Assembly (NCBI GenBank): GCA_016721245.1
Contig: JADKIQ010000012.1
Location: forward strand, 62,001-126,000
Origin: Sphingobacteriales bacterium
GTDB taxonomy: Bacteria; Bacteroidota; Bacteroidia; Chitinophagales; JADIYW01
DNA length: 64,000 bases
Reading direction: 5' to 3'
The notes under the pieces were generated by a model. The model saw only the letters and a program-made list of their open reading frames with translations. It did no database searches and had not been told where the DNA came from. A program made the translations under genes and the position numbers. Each line of letters starts with the position of its first letter. Within the stretch, counting starts at the first letter, position 1. This document shows, one piece after another, positions 1 through 8,149 of the stretch.

Positions 1-41
1 GTCCAGCATTTTTATTCTAATTACTAAGTACTATTTACTCA

Positions 42-2237
42 TTACTTATTATAAAACTTCTTTCCACTCTTAGCATAATCCACTAAGATTTGTGCAGGTT
101 TGAAGCGTGCGCCATGTTTTGCAGCTAAGTCATTTAATATATCTACCACTTGTTGTGCGCCTAAAGTATCAATGTATCTGAACGGACCGCCGCGGAACGG
201 AGGGAAGCCCAAACCAAAGATAGCACCGATATCGCCGTCCAGCGGATTTTCGATGATGCCTTCCTGTAAGCATAATGCTGCTTCATTGACCATCGACATG
301 CCGCAACGCATATGTATTTCATTGGCATCAAATTTCTTGCGTGCGTTGCCGCCGTAGAATGAATAAATATTCGGGTCTACCTGTCCTGAAACTTTCTTAC
401 CGTTTTCGTCGTACTTGTAAAACCCTTTTTTGTTTTTTCTGCCTTTGTATCCGGCTTTAGAAATCTCCAGTAAGGTTTTACTTACTTTAAAATCAGGTCG
501 CTGTTTCAGCATTTCCTGCATCAACTCGCCGCTCATGATATGCGCGCCTACATCAATACCCACTTCATCAGACAGCGTAATCGGTCCAACCGGATAACCG
601 AATAGATTCATCTCTCTGTCGATTTGTAAGATATCACCGCCTTCATCCAGCATCAATTGTGCTTCATTCATCAAGGGTGCTAAAATACGGGTAGTATAAA
701 AACCCGGACCGTCGTTCACCACAATCACCGTTTTGCCTTGTCGCACCCCCACATCAAAGCAAGTGGCAATGACCCAATCCGCTGTTTTATCTGTTTTGAT
801 GATTTCCAGCAAAGGCATTTTCGGAACAGGAGAGAAGTAGTGCATACCAATTACCAGCTCAGGATTTTTGGCATTCGCTGCAATTGCTTTTATCGGTAAT
901 GCAGAAGTATTGGTTGCAAAAATGGTGTTTGCTTTTGCATTCGCTTCCACATCTTTTAAGATGTTTTGTTTCAGTTTTAAATCTTCAAATACCGCTTCGA
1001 TGATGATTTCCTGATTATCTAAATCAGAATAATTCAAAGAACCGGAAAGCAAGGCCATCTTTTCTTCCAGTTCAATTTTGGTCATCGCTTTCTTCGACAC
1101 TTTTTTTGCATAATCACCGTAAATGGTTTTGTAGGCAGAATTAATCATATCCTGATTAATATCTTTCAGCAAGACATGCATATCATCATCCATAGAAACT
1201 TCCGCAATACCGGCACCCATGAAGCCGGCGCCAATCATACCTAAACGATGTACGTGTTTCACTTTGTCTTCTCCGTACGGATTTTTCTTTTTGTCTGTCA
1301 TGGCAAAAAAGATATTGATGAGCTGACGTGAAACAGGAGATAAAATCAATTCTTCGAATTTTTCCACTTCTGCCGCATAACCTTTCTCAATGCCCTGGTT
1401 CCAGCCAATTTCTACGCACTCCATGATTTTGTAAGGTGCAGGATAGTTGCCATGCGCCTGTTTATCGACCATTTTCTTGGCTTCTGTAAATACAATTTTA
1501 TTGACTAAGGGAGCTTCCATTACCATACCCATTAATGATTTTTGGATGGCAGGGAATCCTGCTTTTACCGTATCGAGGTTTAATTCGTTGCGTTCACGTT
1601 TAATAGGTTTGCCAACGAGTTCCAATGCCATTTTTTGAGCAGCATTTTGCAAAGAAGAAACGTGCACTACTTTGTCCACCAATCCCATTTTAAGGGCAGG
1701 ATAAGGAAATACGTTTTTACCGGTCAACATCATATCTAATGCAGCCTGCAAACCTACTAAGCGTGGCAAACGTTGTGTGCCGCCACCGCCCGGTAGTAAA
1801 CCCAGTTTCACTTCCGGTAAAGCCACTTTCGTAGACTTGTCGTTGGATGCAATACGTGCGTGACAAGCCAGTGCAATTTCCAGACCTGCACCTAAAGCAT
1901 TACCATGAATGGCAGCAACTATAGGCTTTTTAGATTTCTCTATCTGATTTAAAATCGCATGACCTTTTTCTGCAATCGGTTTCCAGTCGCCCGGTTTTTC
2001 CACTTTTTGAAAAGCTTCGATATCCGCACCGGCAATGAAATCTTTTTTCTTGCTGGTTAGTACGAATGCTTTTATGGAATCATCTTTGTCTAATTCTGAA
2101 AAAACCTCTTCAAACAAACCGATTAAGTCCGGTCCTATTTTATTGATTTTCTCGTTTTTTTGATCCATCCAAATCGTGCAGACTCCGTTTGCATTCTTTT
2201 CGATGGTGATATAATCTTCACGTTTTAAAGTTGCCAT
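42..2237 (-). CDS. fadJ: Fatty acid oxidation multienzyme: enoyl-CoA hydratase / 3-hydroxyacyl-CoA dehydrogenase
   Basis: Cytoplasmic bifunctional beta-oxidation enzyme that hydrates trans-2-enoyl-CoA and oxidises 3-hydroxyacyl-CoA with NAD. The N-terminal crotonase half shows the oxyanion-hole region HGNALGAGLE and the active-site segment ALPEVKLGLLPGGGGTQRLP. A Rossmann fold follows (GMIGAGFMGAGIA), then the dehydrogenase motif HYFSPVPKMPLLEII, and the C-terminus ends with two 3HCDH helical domains. About 731 aa, normal for FadB/FadJ alpha subunits. I chose ATG at 2237 (MATLKRED); the reading frame continues 22 codons further upstream, but that stretch runs into the repeat hairpin after fadI and does not look like protein. 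It lies directly downstream of the thiolase gene in a two-gene operon, the usual alpha/beta pairing. Confidence 0.93.
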   Translation of the reverse strand: MATLKREDYITIEKNANGVCTIWMDQKNEKINKIGPDLIGLFEEVFSELDKDDSIKAFVLTSKKKDFIAGADIEAFQKVEKPGDWKPIAEKGHAILNQIEKSKKPIVAAIHGNALGAGLEIALACHARIASNDKSTKVALPEVKLGLLPGGGGTQRLPRLVGLQAALDMMLTGKNVFPYPALKMGLVDKVVHVSSLQNAAQKMALELVGKPIKRERNELNLDTVKAGFPAIQKSLMGMVMEAPLVNKIVFTEAKKMVDKQAHGNYPAPYKIMECVEIGWNQGIEKGYAAEVEKFEELILSPVSRQLINIFFAMTDKKKNPYGEDKVKHVHRLGMIGAGFMGAGIAEVSMDDDMHVLLKDINQDMINSAYKTIYGDYAKKVSKKAMTKIELEEKMALLSGSLNYSDLDNQEIIIEAVFEDLKLKQNILKDVEANAKANTIFATNTSALPIKAIAANAKNPELVIGMHYFSPVPKMPLLEIIKTDKTADWVIATCFDVGVRQGKTVIVVNDGPGFYTTRILAPLMNEAQLMLDEGGDILQIDREMNLFGYPVGPITLSDEVGIDVGAHIMSGELMQEMLKQRPDFKVSKTLLEISKAGYKGRKNKKGFYKYDENGKKVSGQVDPNIYSFYGGNARKKFDANEIHMRCGMSMVNEAALCLQEGIIENPLDGDIGAIFGLGFPPFRGGPFRYIDTLGAQQVVDILNDLAAKHGARFKPAQILVDYAKSGKKFYNK

Positions 2238-2292
2238 AGTATATGTTTTATAATTGATTTTACCATACCCCGTTTTGATGGAATCGAAACTT

Positions 2293-2326
2293 CCCCTCTC
2301 CAATTGGAGAGGGGTTAGGGGAGAGG
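2293..2326. repeat. REP-like hairpin between fadI and fadJ
   Basis: A nine-base-pair perfect stem (CCCCTCTCC / GGAGAGGGG, loop AATT, 2293-2314) is followed by TTAGGGGAGAGG, abutting the fadI stop codon. The central stem resembles that of the cloverleaf repeats at 17.6 and 30.5 kb, so this looks like a partial copy of that family. In the fadI-fadJ mRNA it would form a strong hairpin that could stabilise the upstream message or reduce downstream expression. Confidence 0.75.
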
Positions 2327-3601
2327 TTAATATTTTTTAATAATCATCGCATGACCGTGTGCACCTGCTGCACAAGCAGCTAACAATGCATATTTGCCGC
2401 CGCCTTTTTGTAAACGGTTTGCCGCCATGGTAATTAAACGACCGCCGGTGGCACCAAACGGATGCCCGATAGACAAAGAACCGCCCCATTGGTTGATTTT
2501 ATTCAATGGAATTTGTCCAACCGGTTTGTCTAAGCCTAATTGTTTCTTGCACCATTCAGCAGAAGCCAGCGCTTTTAAGTTGGCCAGTACCTGACCTGCA
2601 AATGCTTCGTGGATTTCAAACACATCGATATCCTCTAAGGATAAACCGGTTTGTTTTAAAACAGCTGCGATAGAATATGCAGGACCTAACAATAACTCTT
2701 CGTATAAATCGCCGCCTGTGAAAGCATAGTCTACGATTTCTGCTTTTGGCGTTAAGCCTAATTCTTTGGCTTTATCTTCTGAAGTTAATAAAACCGCAGT
2801 TGCACCATCCGTTAAGAAAGAAGCATTAGCCGCTGTAATCGTTCCCACATATTTATCAAAAGCAGGTTTTAGTTTTGCCATTTTTTCTACCGTAGAATCG
2901 CCGCGTACGCCGTTGTCTTTGGAGATAGGAGTGAAGTTAGGTGGTAATTGAACCGCTACGATATCGTCCATTAAACCGGCTTCAAATGCTTTTGCTGCAT
3001 TCTGGTGAGAAGCTGTTGCCAGTTCGTCCTGCTCTTCGCGCGTTACGCCAAATTTTTGCGCTAAAATCTCGCAATCCTGTCCCATGGTTCTGCCGGTAAT
3101 GAATTCAGAAACAGAAGGTCTGTCCGGTAAAAAATCGCCTGGACGTAAAGTGGTTGCAAATTTTGCATACTCCATTGGAGTGCTCAATTTCTGTGCAGCA
3201 AATAATTTTTTACGCATTTCTTTGGTATAACCAATTGGAGTGTCGGATGTACATTCTGTACCGCCGGAAATAATCACATCCGCTCTTCCTAATTGAATTG
3301 AATCAACAGCGTTGCACATCGCCTGATTGGCGGAAATACAAGCTTGTTTTACCGTGTTTGCCGGAGCTTTTACCGGAATGCCAGCAGTGACTGCCGCTTC
3401 ACGCGCGACATTTTCCGTACGCACATTGGATATTACGTTGCCATACACCACTCTGTCGATTTCATTTACGTCAATACCTGTTTTGTCCAGTAAGCCTTTG
3501 ATAGCAAATTGTCCAAGCTGGTATGACATTAAATCCATATAATCTGTACCTGATTTTAAGAAAGGTGTACGAACACCATCAATAAAAACTACTTTTTTCA
3601 T
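2327..3601 (-). CDS. fadI: Acetyl-CoA C-acyltransferase (3-ketoacyl-CoA thiolase)
   Basis: Thiolytic enzyme of beta-oxidation, cleaving 3-ketoacyl-CoA to acetyl-CoA and a shortened acyl-CoA. Thiolase signatures are present: the nucleophile region NTVKQACISANQA (Cys at about residue 88), the IHEAFAGQ segment, GHPFGATGGR, and a C-terminal CAAGAHGHAMI in place of the commoner CxGGGxG. 424 aa, in the FadI range. The ATG at 3601 gives MKKVVFIDGVRTPF, the canonical thiolase start. First gene of the operon with fadJ; a perfect 24-bp palindrome lies 46 bp upstream of the start codon, suggesting transcriptional control of the operon. Confidence 0.94.
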   Translation of the reverse strand: MKKVVFIDGVRTPFLKSGTDYMDLMSYQLGQFAIKGLLDKTGIDVNEIDRVVYGNVISNVRTENVAREAAVTAGIPVKAPANTVKQACISANQAMCNAVDSIQLGRADVIISGGTECTSDTPIGYTKEMRKKLFAAQKLSTPMEYAKFATTLRPGDFLPDRPSVSEFITGRTMGQDCEILAQKFGVTREEQDELATASHQNAAKAFEAGLMDDIVAVQLPPNFTPISKDNGVRGDSTVEKMAKLKPAFDKYVGTITAANASFLTDGATAVLLTSEDKAKELGLTPKAEIVDYAFTGGDLYEELLLGPAYSIAAVLKQTGLSLEDIDVFEIHEAFAGQVLANLKALASAEWCKKQLGLDKPVGQIPLNKINQWGGSLSIGHPFGATGGRLITMAANRLQKGGGKYALLAACAAGAHGHAMIIKKY

Positions 3602-3646
3602 TTTTCGTTATTTAGATATTTTAAAATTTATGAAGTAAATATACCA

Positions 3647-3670
3647 ATTTACAATGCATGCATTGTAAAT
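3647..3670. promoter_or_regulatory. Palindromic operator ATTTAC-N12-GTAAAT upstream of fadI-fadJ
   Basis: A perfect inverted repeat (outer arms ATTTAC/GTAAAT, inner AATGCATGCATT; symmetry extends one base further on each side) lies between the fad operon and its upstream region. A TATATTTA box resembling the Bacteroidota -7 element sits just downstream on the minus strand. The size and symmetry fit a TetR- or MarR-type repressor site. The same arms and spacing recur at 5574-5597. Confidence 0.6.
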
Positions 3671-3735
3671 TGAAGGTTAAGTTATTGGTTAAACTGGTGA
3701 AATTAACATAAGAAAAATTTATGGTTTCCGTGTGT

Positions 3736-3877
3736 TTTACACCCACCTAGCCTCCCTTGATAGGGAGGAACGGACTCTGCCATTTTGTAAGTGATTACCG
3801 TTTAATCAATGGCAAGTACAAGGATGTATAAGGAAAGCCGCTCCCTCCTAACAAGGAGGGATGGAGGGAGGTGTAAA
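3736..3877. repeat. Compound palindromic repeat preceding the first DUF559 gene
   Basis: Outer inverted arms TTTACACC (3736) and GGTGTAAA (3870) enclose two hairpins: CCTCCCT-TGAT-AGGGAGG (3751-3768) and CCCTCCT-AACA-AGGAGGG (3843-3860). The right end, GGAGGGAGGTGTAAAA, is nearly the same as the element at 21.2 kb that also directly precedes a DUF559 gene. No gene is visible between 3602 and 3894. Confidence 0.75.
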
Positions 3878-3936
3878 AAATCCGGCTGAATTTTATGGAA
3901 AAAGACAGGTATTGGTATCTAAATAGTAAAACTTTT

Positions 3937-4302
3937 ATGAAAATAACGTACGAAAAGTACCTGAAACCGTATGCAAGAGCATTGCGAAATAATCCGACTC
4001 ATTCCGAAGCCAAACTATGGAGATATCTGAAAGGAGATGCTTTTTACGGATATGATTTTCACCGTCAAAAACCAATAGGAAAGTATATTGTTGATTTTTA
4101 TTGTCATGCATTACGATTGGTAATAGAAATTGATGGTGTTACACATAATGAGGAAGCCATTATTGAAAAGGATAAAATCAGGGATGCATATTTGGAATCT
4201 TTGGGATTACATGTAATGCGTATGGATGCTTATGAGATTGTTTATAATATTGAGAATATTATCCGGGAGATTGAAAATTATATACTGGATTACAAGTGTT
4301 AA
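3937..4302 (+). CDS. DUF559 endonuclease-domain protein (PD-(D/E)XK/Vsr-like), copy 1
   Basis: Small protein of the DUF559 family, which is related to very-short-patch-repair (Vsr) and other PD-(D/E)XK endonucleases. Visible family pattern: SEAKLWRYL near the N-terminus, FHRQKPIGKYIVDFYC, and VIEIDGVTH, whose Asp and Glu would form the metal site. About 121 aa from ATG 3937, which matches the start of copy 2; an in-frame ATG at 3895 would add 14 residues of less typical sequence. It directly follows a compound palindromic repeat and ends close to the convergent MpaB-like gene. No methylase or other restriction partner is adjacent. Nuclease activity is inferred from the family; a role in repeat mobility is speculative. 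Confidence 0.85.
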   Translation: MKITYEKYLKPYARALRNNPTHSEAKLWRYLKGDAFYGYDFHRQKPIGKYIVDFYCHALRLVIEIDGVTHNEEAIIEKDKIRDAYLESLGLHVMRMDAYEIVYNIENIIREIENYILDYKC

Positions 4303-4327
4303 ACAGATTTTATAAACCTAAAAGTGC

Positions 4328-5548
4328 TTAAGAAGCAACAATGTTTTTCAGCCCATAGCTGTTTAAATACTTATTCAATTTCCAGTCGTCTAGTATCGCC
4401 TCCTGAATTCTGAATTCCAGTTTATAGGTGTCTTTGATGTACTGGAAAATACCTGCTACAAGTTTCGCAGAGTTGTCGACAACGATGTTCTGTGCCAGTA
4501 TATTTTTTCGTGACTGGATAAAGATATTCGGCAATACAAGGGCAATTCCTTTCAATACGTGTTTGTAGTAAATGTCCGTATGGTAATCTAATCCGATATA
4601 AGGCGAAACTTCTTTACCCACGAGATAACTGACGAGCAATTCCGGCAGTTTGTTTTGTTTTTTTAAGGCTGTATAATTTAAAGCAGCAGGTGTAAATATG
4701 CTGCGCATGAAATTTAAAATAGCATCTACCAGCACTTTATTTTCCATGCCTAATTTTTTCTCTTTATGGATGAGATGGTGAAACAATAGATGTCCTTCTT
4801 CAAACGAATCCGGATTAAATTCGTCGGCAACACCTAACAGTTTTCCGGCAATGTGCCAGGTATAGACAATCGCATCAGCCTCTTCTTCGGAAACCAGTAA
4901 ACCCATCTTACGAATGCCTTCAATGTTGCAGACAGAAAACGCCAGCAAAGTACCCATCATATCTTCCTGGCAAACGGGCTGGTCGTATTCGTTGGAGAAT
5001 TTTTCATTCCAGCCTTTATCCCACATAAATTTGCGTACGTATGCATGAATGATGCGCACTTTGGTGGCCGAAAAAAATCCGTAATGACCGGGCTGAAAAG
5101 AGTCTTTACTCATAATGTCGATAAAGAATTGTGCGGTTTCCATTAAGCGGCGGGCAACTAGTGTCTCATTGTCTTTTCCTACCAGATATCCGGTTTCGTA
5201 TAAAACTTTAGAGCCGCGATACGACGAATATAATTGCGGAAGGCATTTCGTTATTAAAATCAGAAACATGGAATGTCCATGCGACTGAAAAAAGTCTGCT
5301 GCAATGTCTATTTTTTCGGGATGTTTAATACGGATATTTTTTTCATTTTGTGTGTGAAAATCCACGATTTCTTTCGGCAGACTTTGAATGTCAATTTGTG
5401 AAAAGGTGTGTATCAGCTGCAGATAGATTTGTCGTGCTGTTTTATCACCGTAAGTATCAAACAGTTGCTGTACCAGTTGGTCGGCAGGCGCATCACATAG
5501 TTGTCGGTATTCAGGACCGGGAAATTGCATCCGTATTGTTTCATACAA
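4328..5548 (-). CDS. MpaB-like oxygenase (DUF2236 family)
   Basis: Predicted member of the DUF2236 family, haem-dependent oxygenases that include fungal MpaB and the latex-clearing protein. Characteristic stretches are GHSMFLILITKCLPQLYSS, HAYVRKFMW (candidate haem-contacting His), QPVCQEDMMGTLLAFS and IRKMGLLVSEEEADA. 406 aa, typical for the Bacteroidota branch, with no signal peptide. It is divergent from a short-chain dehydrogenase, sharing about 70 bp of intergenic DNA that carries an operator like that of the fad operon. I infer a role in lipid or isoprenoid oxidation; the substrate cannot be read from the sequence. A second family member lies at 44318. Confidence 0.85.
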   Translation of the reverse strand: MYETIRMQFPGPEYRQLCDAPADQLVQQLFDTYGDKTARQIYLQLIHTFSQIDIQSLPKEIVDFHTQNEKNIRIKHPEKIDIAADFFQSHGHSMFLILITKCLPQLYSSYRGSKVLYETGYLVGKDNETLVARRLMETAQFFIDIMSKDSFQPGHYGFFSATKVRIIHAYVRKFMWDKGWNEKFSNEYDQPVCQEDMMGTLLAFSVCNIEGIRKMGLLVSEEEADAIVYTWHIAGKLLGVADEFNPDSFEEGHLLFHHLIHKEKKLGMENKVLVDAILNFMRSIFTPAALNYTALKKQNKLPELLVSYLVGKEVSPYIGLDYHTDIYYKHVLKGIALVLPNIFIQSRKNILAQNIVVDNSAKLVAGIFQYIKDTYKLEFRIQEAILDDWKLNKYLNSYGLKNIVAS

Positions 5549-5573
5549 AATACGTTTTTTTAATCAATTAAAT

Positions 5574-5597
5574 ATTTACATTTGTAAACAAGTAAAT
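5574..5597. promoter_or_regulatory. Operator ATTTAC-N12-GTAAAT between MpaB-like and SDR genes
   Basis: Same arms and same 12-base spacer length as the fad operator at 3647-3670, with a different inner sequence. It overlaps a perfect TAnnTTTG -7 box (TACATTTG, 5577-5584) placed to drive the SDR gene, so a bound repressor would block that promoter and probably the divergent one. Confidence 0.55.
5577..5584 (+). promoter_or_regulatory. -7 promoter box TACATTTG for the SDR gene
   Basis: Perfect match to the Bacteroidota sigma-A -7 consensus TAnnTTTG, 35 bp before the ATG at 5620. It lies inside the palindromic operator. Confidence 0.55.
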
Positions 5598-5619
5598 TTT
5601 CAATTCTCAAATTCATTTT

Positions 5620-6438
5620 ATGTCATTCAAAAACAAAACAGTCTTTATATCAGGTGCCACCCGCGGCATTGGTCACGCCATAGGAATGCGTTTAGCGGCA
5701 GAAGGCGCTAATATCGTCATCGCTGCGAAAAGCACGGAAGAAAATCCAAAACTCGGCGGCACGATTTACACCGCTGCAGAAGATATGAACAAAGCAGGCG
5801 GTAAAGGTCTTGGTATTAAATGCGATATACGCAATGAAGAGGAAGTAGCTGCAGCGGTAAAACAAACCGTAGAAACTTTTGGCGGTATTGATATCTTAAT
5901 CAACAATGCATCGGCTATTAATTTATCGCCATTGGCGCAATTAGAAATGAAACGCTATGACCTGATGCAGGATATCAATACGCGCGGAACTTTCTTATGT
6001 TCTAAATTATGTATGCCCTATTTATTGAAAGCAGAAAATCCGCATATTTTAATGTTGTCACCACCTTTAACTTCTATTACAGAACGTTGGTTTGCCGGAC
6101 ACACCGGATATTCTATTGCCAAATTCGGAATGAGTTTGGTTGTCTTAGGTTTGGGTGGTGAATACAAAGGAAAAGTAGGTGTGAACGCCTTGTGGCCACG
6201 CACGACAATTGCCACAGCAGCCGTACTGAATCTATTAGGCGGTGAGTCGGTGGCGAACTCATCTCGTAAACCATCTATCATGGCAGATGCTGCCTATTAT
6301 ATTTTAAAACGCGATGGAAAAACTACTACCGGGAACTTTTTCATGGATGACGAAGTTTTAATCAGCGAAGGAATTACGGATTTGGAGCAGTATGCGGTAA
6401 AACCAGGTGCTGATTTGACACCGGATTTCTTTGTGTAG
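5620..6438 (+). CDS. Short-chain dehydrogenase/reductase (HSDL2-like)
   Basis: NAD(P)-dependent oxidoreductase of the SDR superfamily, closest in appearance to hydroxysteroid dehydrogenase-like protein 2. The cofactor motif is SGATRGIGHAIG (residues 10-21), followed by NNASAI, a catalytic Tyr-Lys pair in TGYSIAKFGMS with an upstream Ser (MLSPP), and a C-terminal GNFFMDDEVLISEG characteristic of the HSDL2 group. 272 aa, single domain, without the SCP2 domain of animal HSDL2. Divergent from the MpaB-like oxygenase. The shared operator with the fad operon suggests a lipid or acyl substrate, but this is inference. Confidence 0.9.
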   Translation: MSFKNKTVFISGATRGIGHAIGMRLAAEGANIVIAAKSTEENPKLGGTIYTAAEDMNKAGGKGLGIKCDIRNEEEVAAAVKQTVETFGGIDILINNASAINLSPLAQLEMKRYDLMQDINTRGTFLCSKLCMPYLLKAENPHILMLSPPLTSITERWFAGHTGYSIAKFGMSLVVLGLGGEYKGKVGVNALWPRTTIATAAVLNLLGGESVANSSRKPSIMADAAYYILKRDGKTTTGNFFMDDEVLISEGITDLEQYAVKPGADLTPDFFV

Positions 6439-6476
6439 TTATTTTACACGAAGACACAGGGTACGCAAAGAATAAA

Positions 6477-6797
6477 GTGAGTATAATTAAAAAATATTTT
6501 TCTTTTGAATTATCCTTTTGGATTGTTTCGTTGATTTATCTGGCGATGATTAACCCGGCGGAATCGCATTTTTCTTTTTGCTTATTTAATCGATTAGGAT
6601 TTACATGGTGTCCGGGTTGCGGGATTGGTCATTCCATATCCTATTTGCTGCATGGCGATATTATCAAATCATTTCAAATACACTGGCTGGGAACTTTTGC
6701 ACTCCTTGTAATAGTTTACAGAGTTTTACAACTAATAAAAAATATTTATCAAAACAACCAAAATCAATCTTATGGAAAATCCGTTTTTAAATCTTAA
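6477..6797 (+). CDS. DUF2752 small membrane protein
   Basis: Two-helix membrane protein with the DUF2752 core: CLFNRLGFTWCPGCGIGHSISYLLHGDIIKSFQIHWLG, including the CPGCG motif and the downstream helix with HxxG. Function of the family is unknown. 106 aa from a GTG start at 6477; the next in-frame ATG (residue 25) would remove most of the first transmembrane helix, so GTG is preferred. The 3' end overlaps the next gene by 26 bp, an arrangement often seen for DUF2752 with TM2-domain genes, so the two are probably translated from one message. Confidence 0.8.
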   Translation: MSIIKKYFSFELSFWIVSLIYLAMINPAESHFSFCLFNRLGFTWCPGCGIGHSISYLLHGDIIKSFQIHWLGTFALLVIVYRVLQLIKNIYQNNQNQSYGKSVFKS

Positions 6798-7116
6798 ATC
6801 TGTTACACCAACAGAAATGATTAATCTTAGAAATCTTACTGCCAATTTATCGGACGATAAACTCAGAAATTTTGTATCTGTTTACAGCTCTAAAAGAAGA
6901 GAAGCAGAAATGATTTTAATTATTTCCTGCGTGGGATTACTTGGTTTTGCAGGTATTCAGCGCTTTTTAGTAGGACAAATCGGGATGGGTTTGTTGTATT
7001 TCTTTACGGGCGGTTTATGCTTAATCGGTACCATTTTAGATATTGTAAATCATAAGCAATTAGCGGATGAATACAATGCGCAAATGGCGGCAGAGACATT
7101 GCAGTTAATTCAATAA
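6772..7116 (+). CDS. TM2 domain-containing membrane protein
   Basis: 114-aa protein with a soluble N-terminal half (about 45 residues) and a C-terminal TM2 domain: two hydrophobic helices (MILIISCVGLLGFAG, LLYFFTGGLCLIGTILDIV) joined by a short loop containing the family RFLVGQIGMG segment. TM2 proteins are widespread and their role is not established. Overlaps the DUF2752 gene by 26 bp and is followed by a bidirectional terminator. Confidence 0.85.
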   Translation: MENPFLNLKSVTPTEMINLRNLTANLSDDKLRNFVSVYSSKRREAEMILIISCVGLLGFAGIQRFLVGQIGMGLLYFFTGGLCLIGTILDIVNHKQLADEYNAQMAAETLQLIQ

Positions 7117-7137
7117 TTTCAATTGCATACAAATAAT

Positions 7138-7168
7138 AAAAGGCATTTCGTTTTGAAGTGCCTTTTTA
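7138..7168. terminator. Bidirectional terminator
   Basis: Twelve-base-pair stem (AAAAGGCATTTC / GAAGTGCCTTTT, one G-T pair) with five-base loop, followed by T-rich sequence on both strands; it lies between the convergent TM2 gene and the repeat protein at 7178. Confidence 0.85.
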
Positions 7169-7177
7169 TTTTTACGT

Positions 7178-8053
7178 CTACTTTTTAATACTAAACTTTA
7201 TTTTAGATGGTTCTATTCTTAACGAATCCATTTGTACCACACGCAAAGGTTGACTGAAAGTAGCGTTTGCTTTCAATGCAGATTTAAAACTGGTTTCCAG
7301 ATCATTAGTGGTTTTCACGCTTGCTGTAAAGGGTTCCAGTACAGGTGTTGAAATCACTTTTTTCAAAGGGATAGAAACCGTTTGATCTACAGGTACCATC
7401 AATTCGCCCTGTATTTTTACCAGTTGTTTAATCGGAACTTTTGCGACAACAGGAATAGTTGTTCTCAGAGGAATATGGTAATCCTGCATACTCAGCAGCA
7501 AGGTGTCTTCGACCTGCAGCGGCTGATTGATTGGAATGTTCACTTTCACCGGAATCGTTGCTTTCACCGGAAGAGAGATGTTGAAGAAGTGTTTGAAATT
7601 AGTTTTGATTTTTGTATCCAGCGGTATCGAAAAATCAACGGCGAGAGAATCACGAATCATCAGTTTTTTATTAAACGGAATCACCAGATCTTTCAGCGGC
7701 ATTTCCGTCTGATCCAAATTAATGTCGACCGGCAAATCAAATTTTAAATCCAGTACCTGATCCATAAAAACTTCCGTATTCAAAGGTACTTTCAGGTTCA
7801 TCTTCAAAGGCACATCAAAACTTTCATCCAGTCTTATTTTTAATTCATCGTTTACCTCTATTTTTGTTTGTAAATCATTGATTAAAGAAATCCAGATAGA
7901 ACTGTCGAGTTGTGCTTCCAATGGCACCTTATCTTTGATGTGAATCTGAATTGCCTTATCTATCTGTAATTGCATCATAGTTTTGGTGATAAAGAACGTA
8001 ACACCTGCTACCAGGATGAGCAATATTAATCCTGCAATAATAAATTTCTTCAT
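7178..8053 (-). CDS. Membrane-anchored protein with repeated hydrophobic-Pro beta segments
   Basis: 291-aa protein of unknown function. One N-terminal transmembrane helix (IIAGLILLILVAGVTFFI) is followed by about 260 residues of alternating beta-like segments marked by IPV, VPL, LPV or IPI every 8 to 20 residues (for example VPLKMNLKVPLNTEV and LPVKATIPVKVNIPINQPLQV). Such alternation suggests an extended beta-solenoid or beta-sheet stalk in the periplasm or at the surface. No catalytic motif is visible. Single gene, convergent with the TM2 gene across a shared terminator. I do not recognise the family. Confidence 0.75.
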   Translation of the reverse strand: MKKFIIAGLILLILVAGVTFFITKTMMQLQIDKAIQIHIKDKVPLEAQLDSSIWISLINDLQTKIEVNDELKIRLDESFDVPLKMNLKVPLNTEVFMDQVLDLKFDLPVDINLDQTEMPLKDLVIPFNKKLMIRDSLAVDFSIPLDTKIKTNFKHFFNISLPVKATIPVKVNIPINQPLQVEDTLLLSMQDYHIPLRTTIPVVAKVPIKQLVKIQGELMVPVDQTVSIPLKKVISTPVLEPFTASVKTTNDLETSFKSALKANATFSQPLRVVQMDSLRIEPSKIKFSIKK

Positions 8054-8149
8054 AGCGTATGAATTTATTTAACAATATAAAAATGTTTTGTGAGATAATA
8101 GTTTGCTTTGGTAAAGTAATTTTAAGCAAATGAACAGTAAATTCAGGCA

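Noticed and set aside
4328..5548. Antisense frames such as 5350-5571
   Set aside because: Lies in the coding region of the MpaB-like gene, with no independent start signal or family.
7382..7747. 121-aa plus-strand frame inside the repeat protein gene
   Set aside because: Antisense shadow of the periodic protein at 7178; Arg/His/Phe-rich composition is typical of antisense translation.
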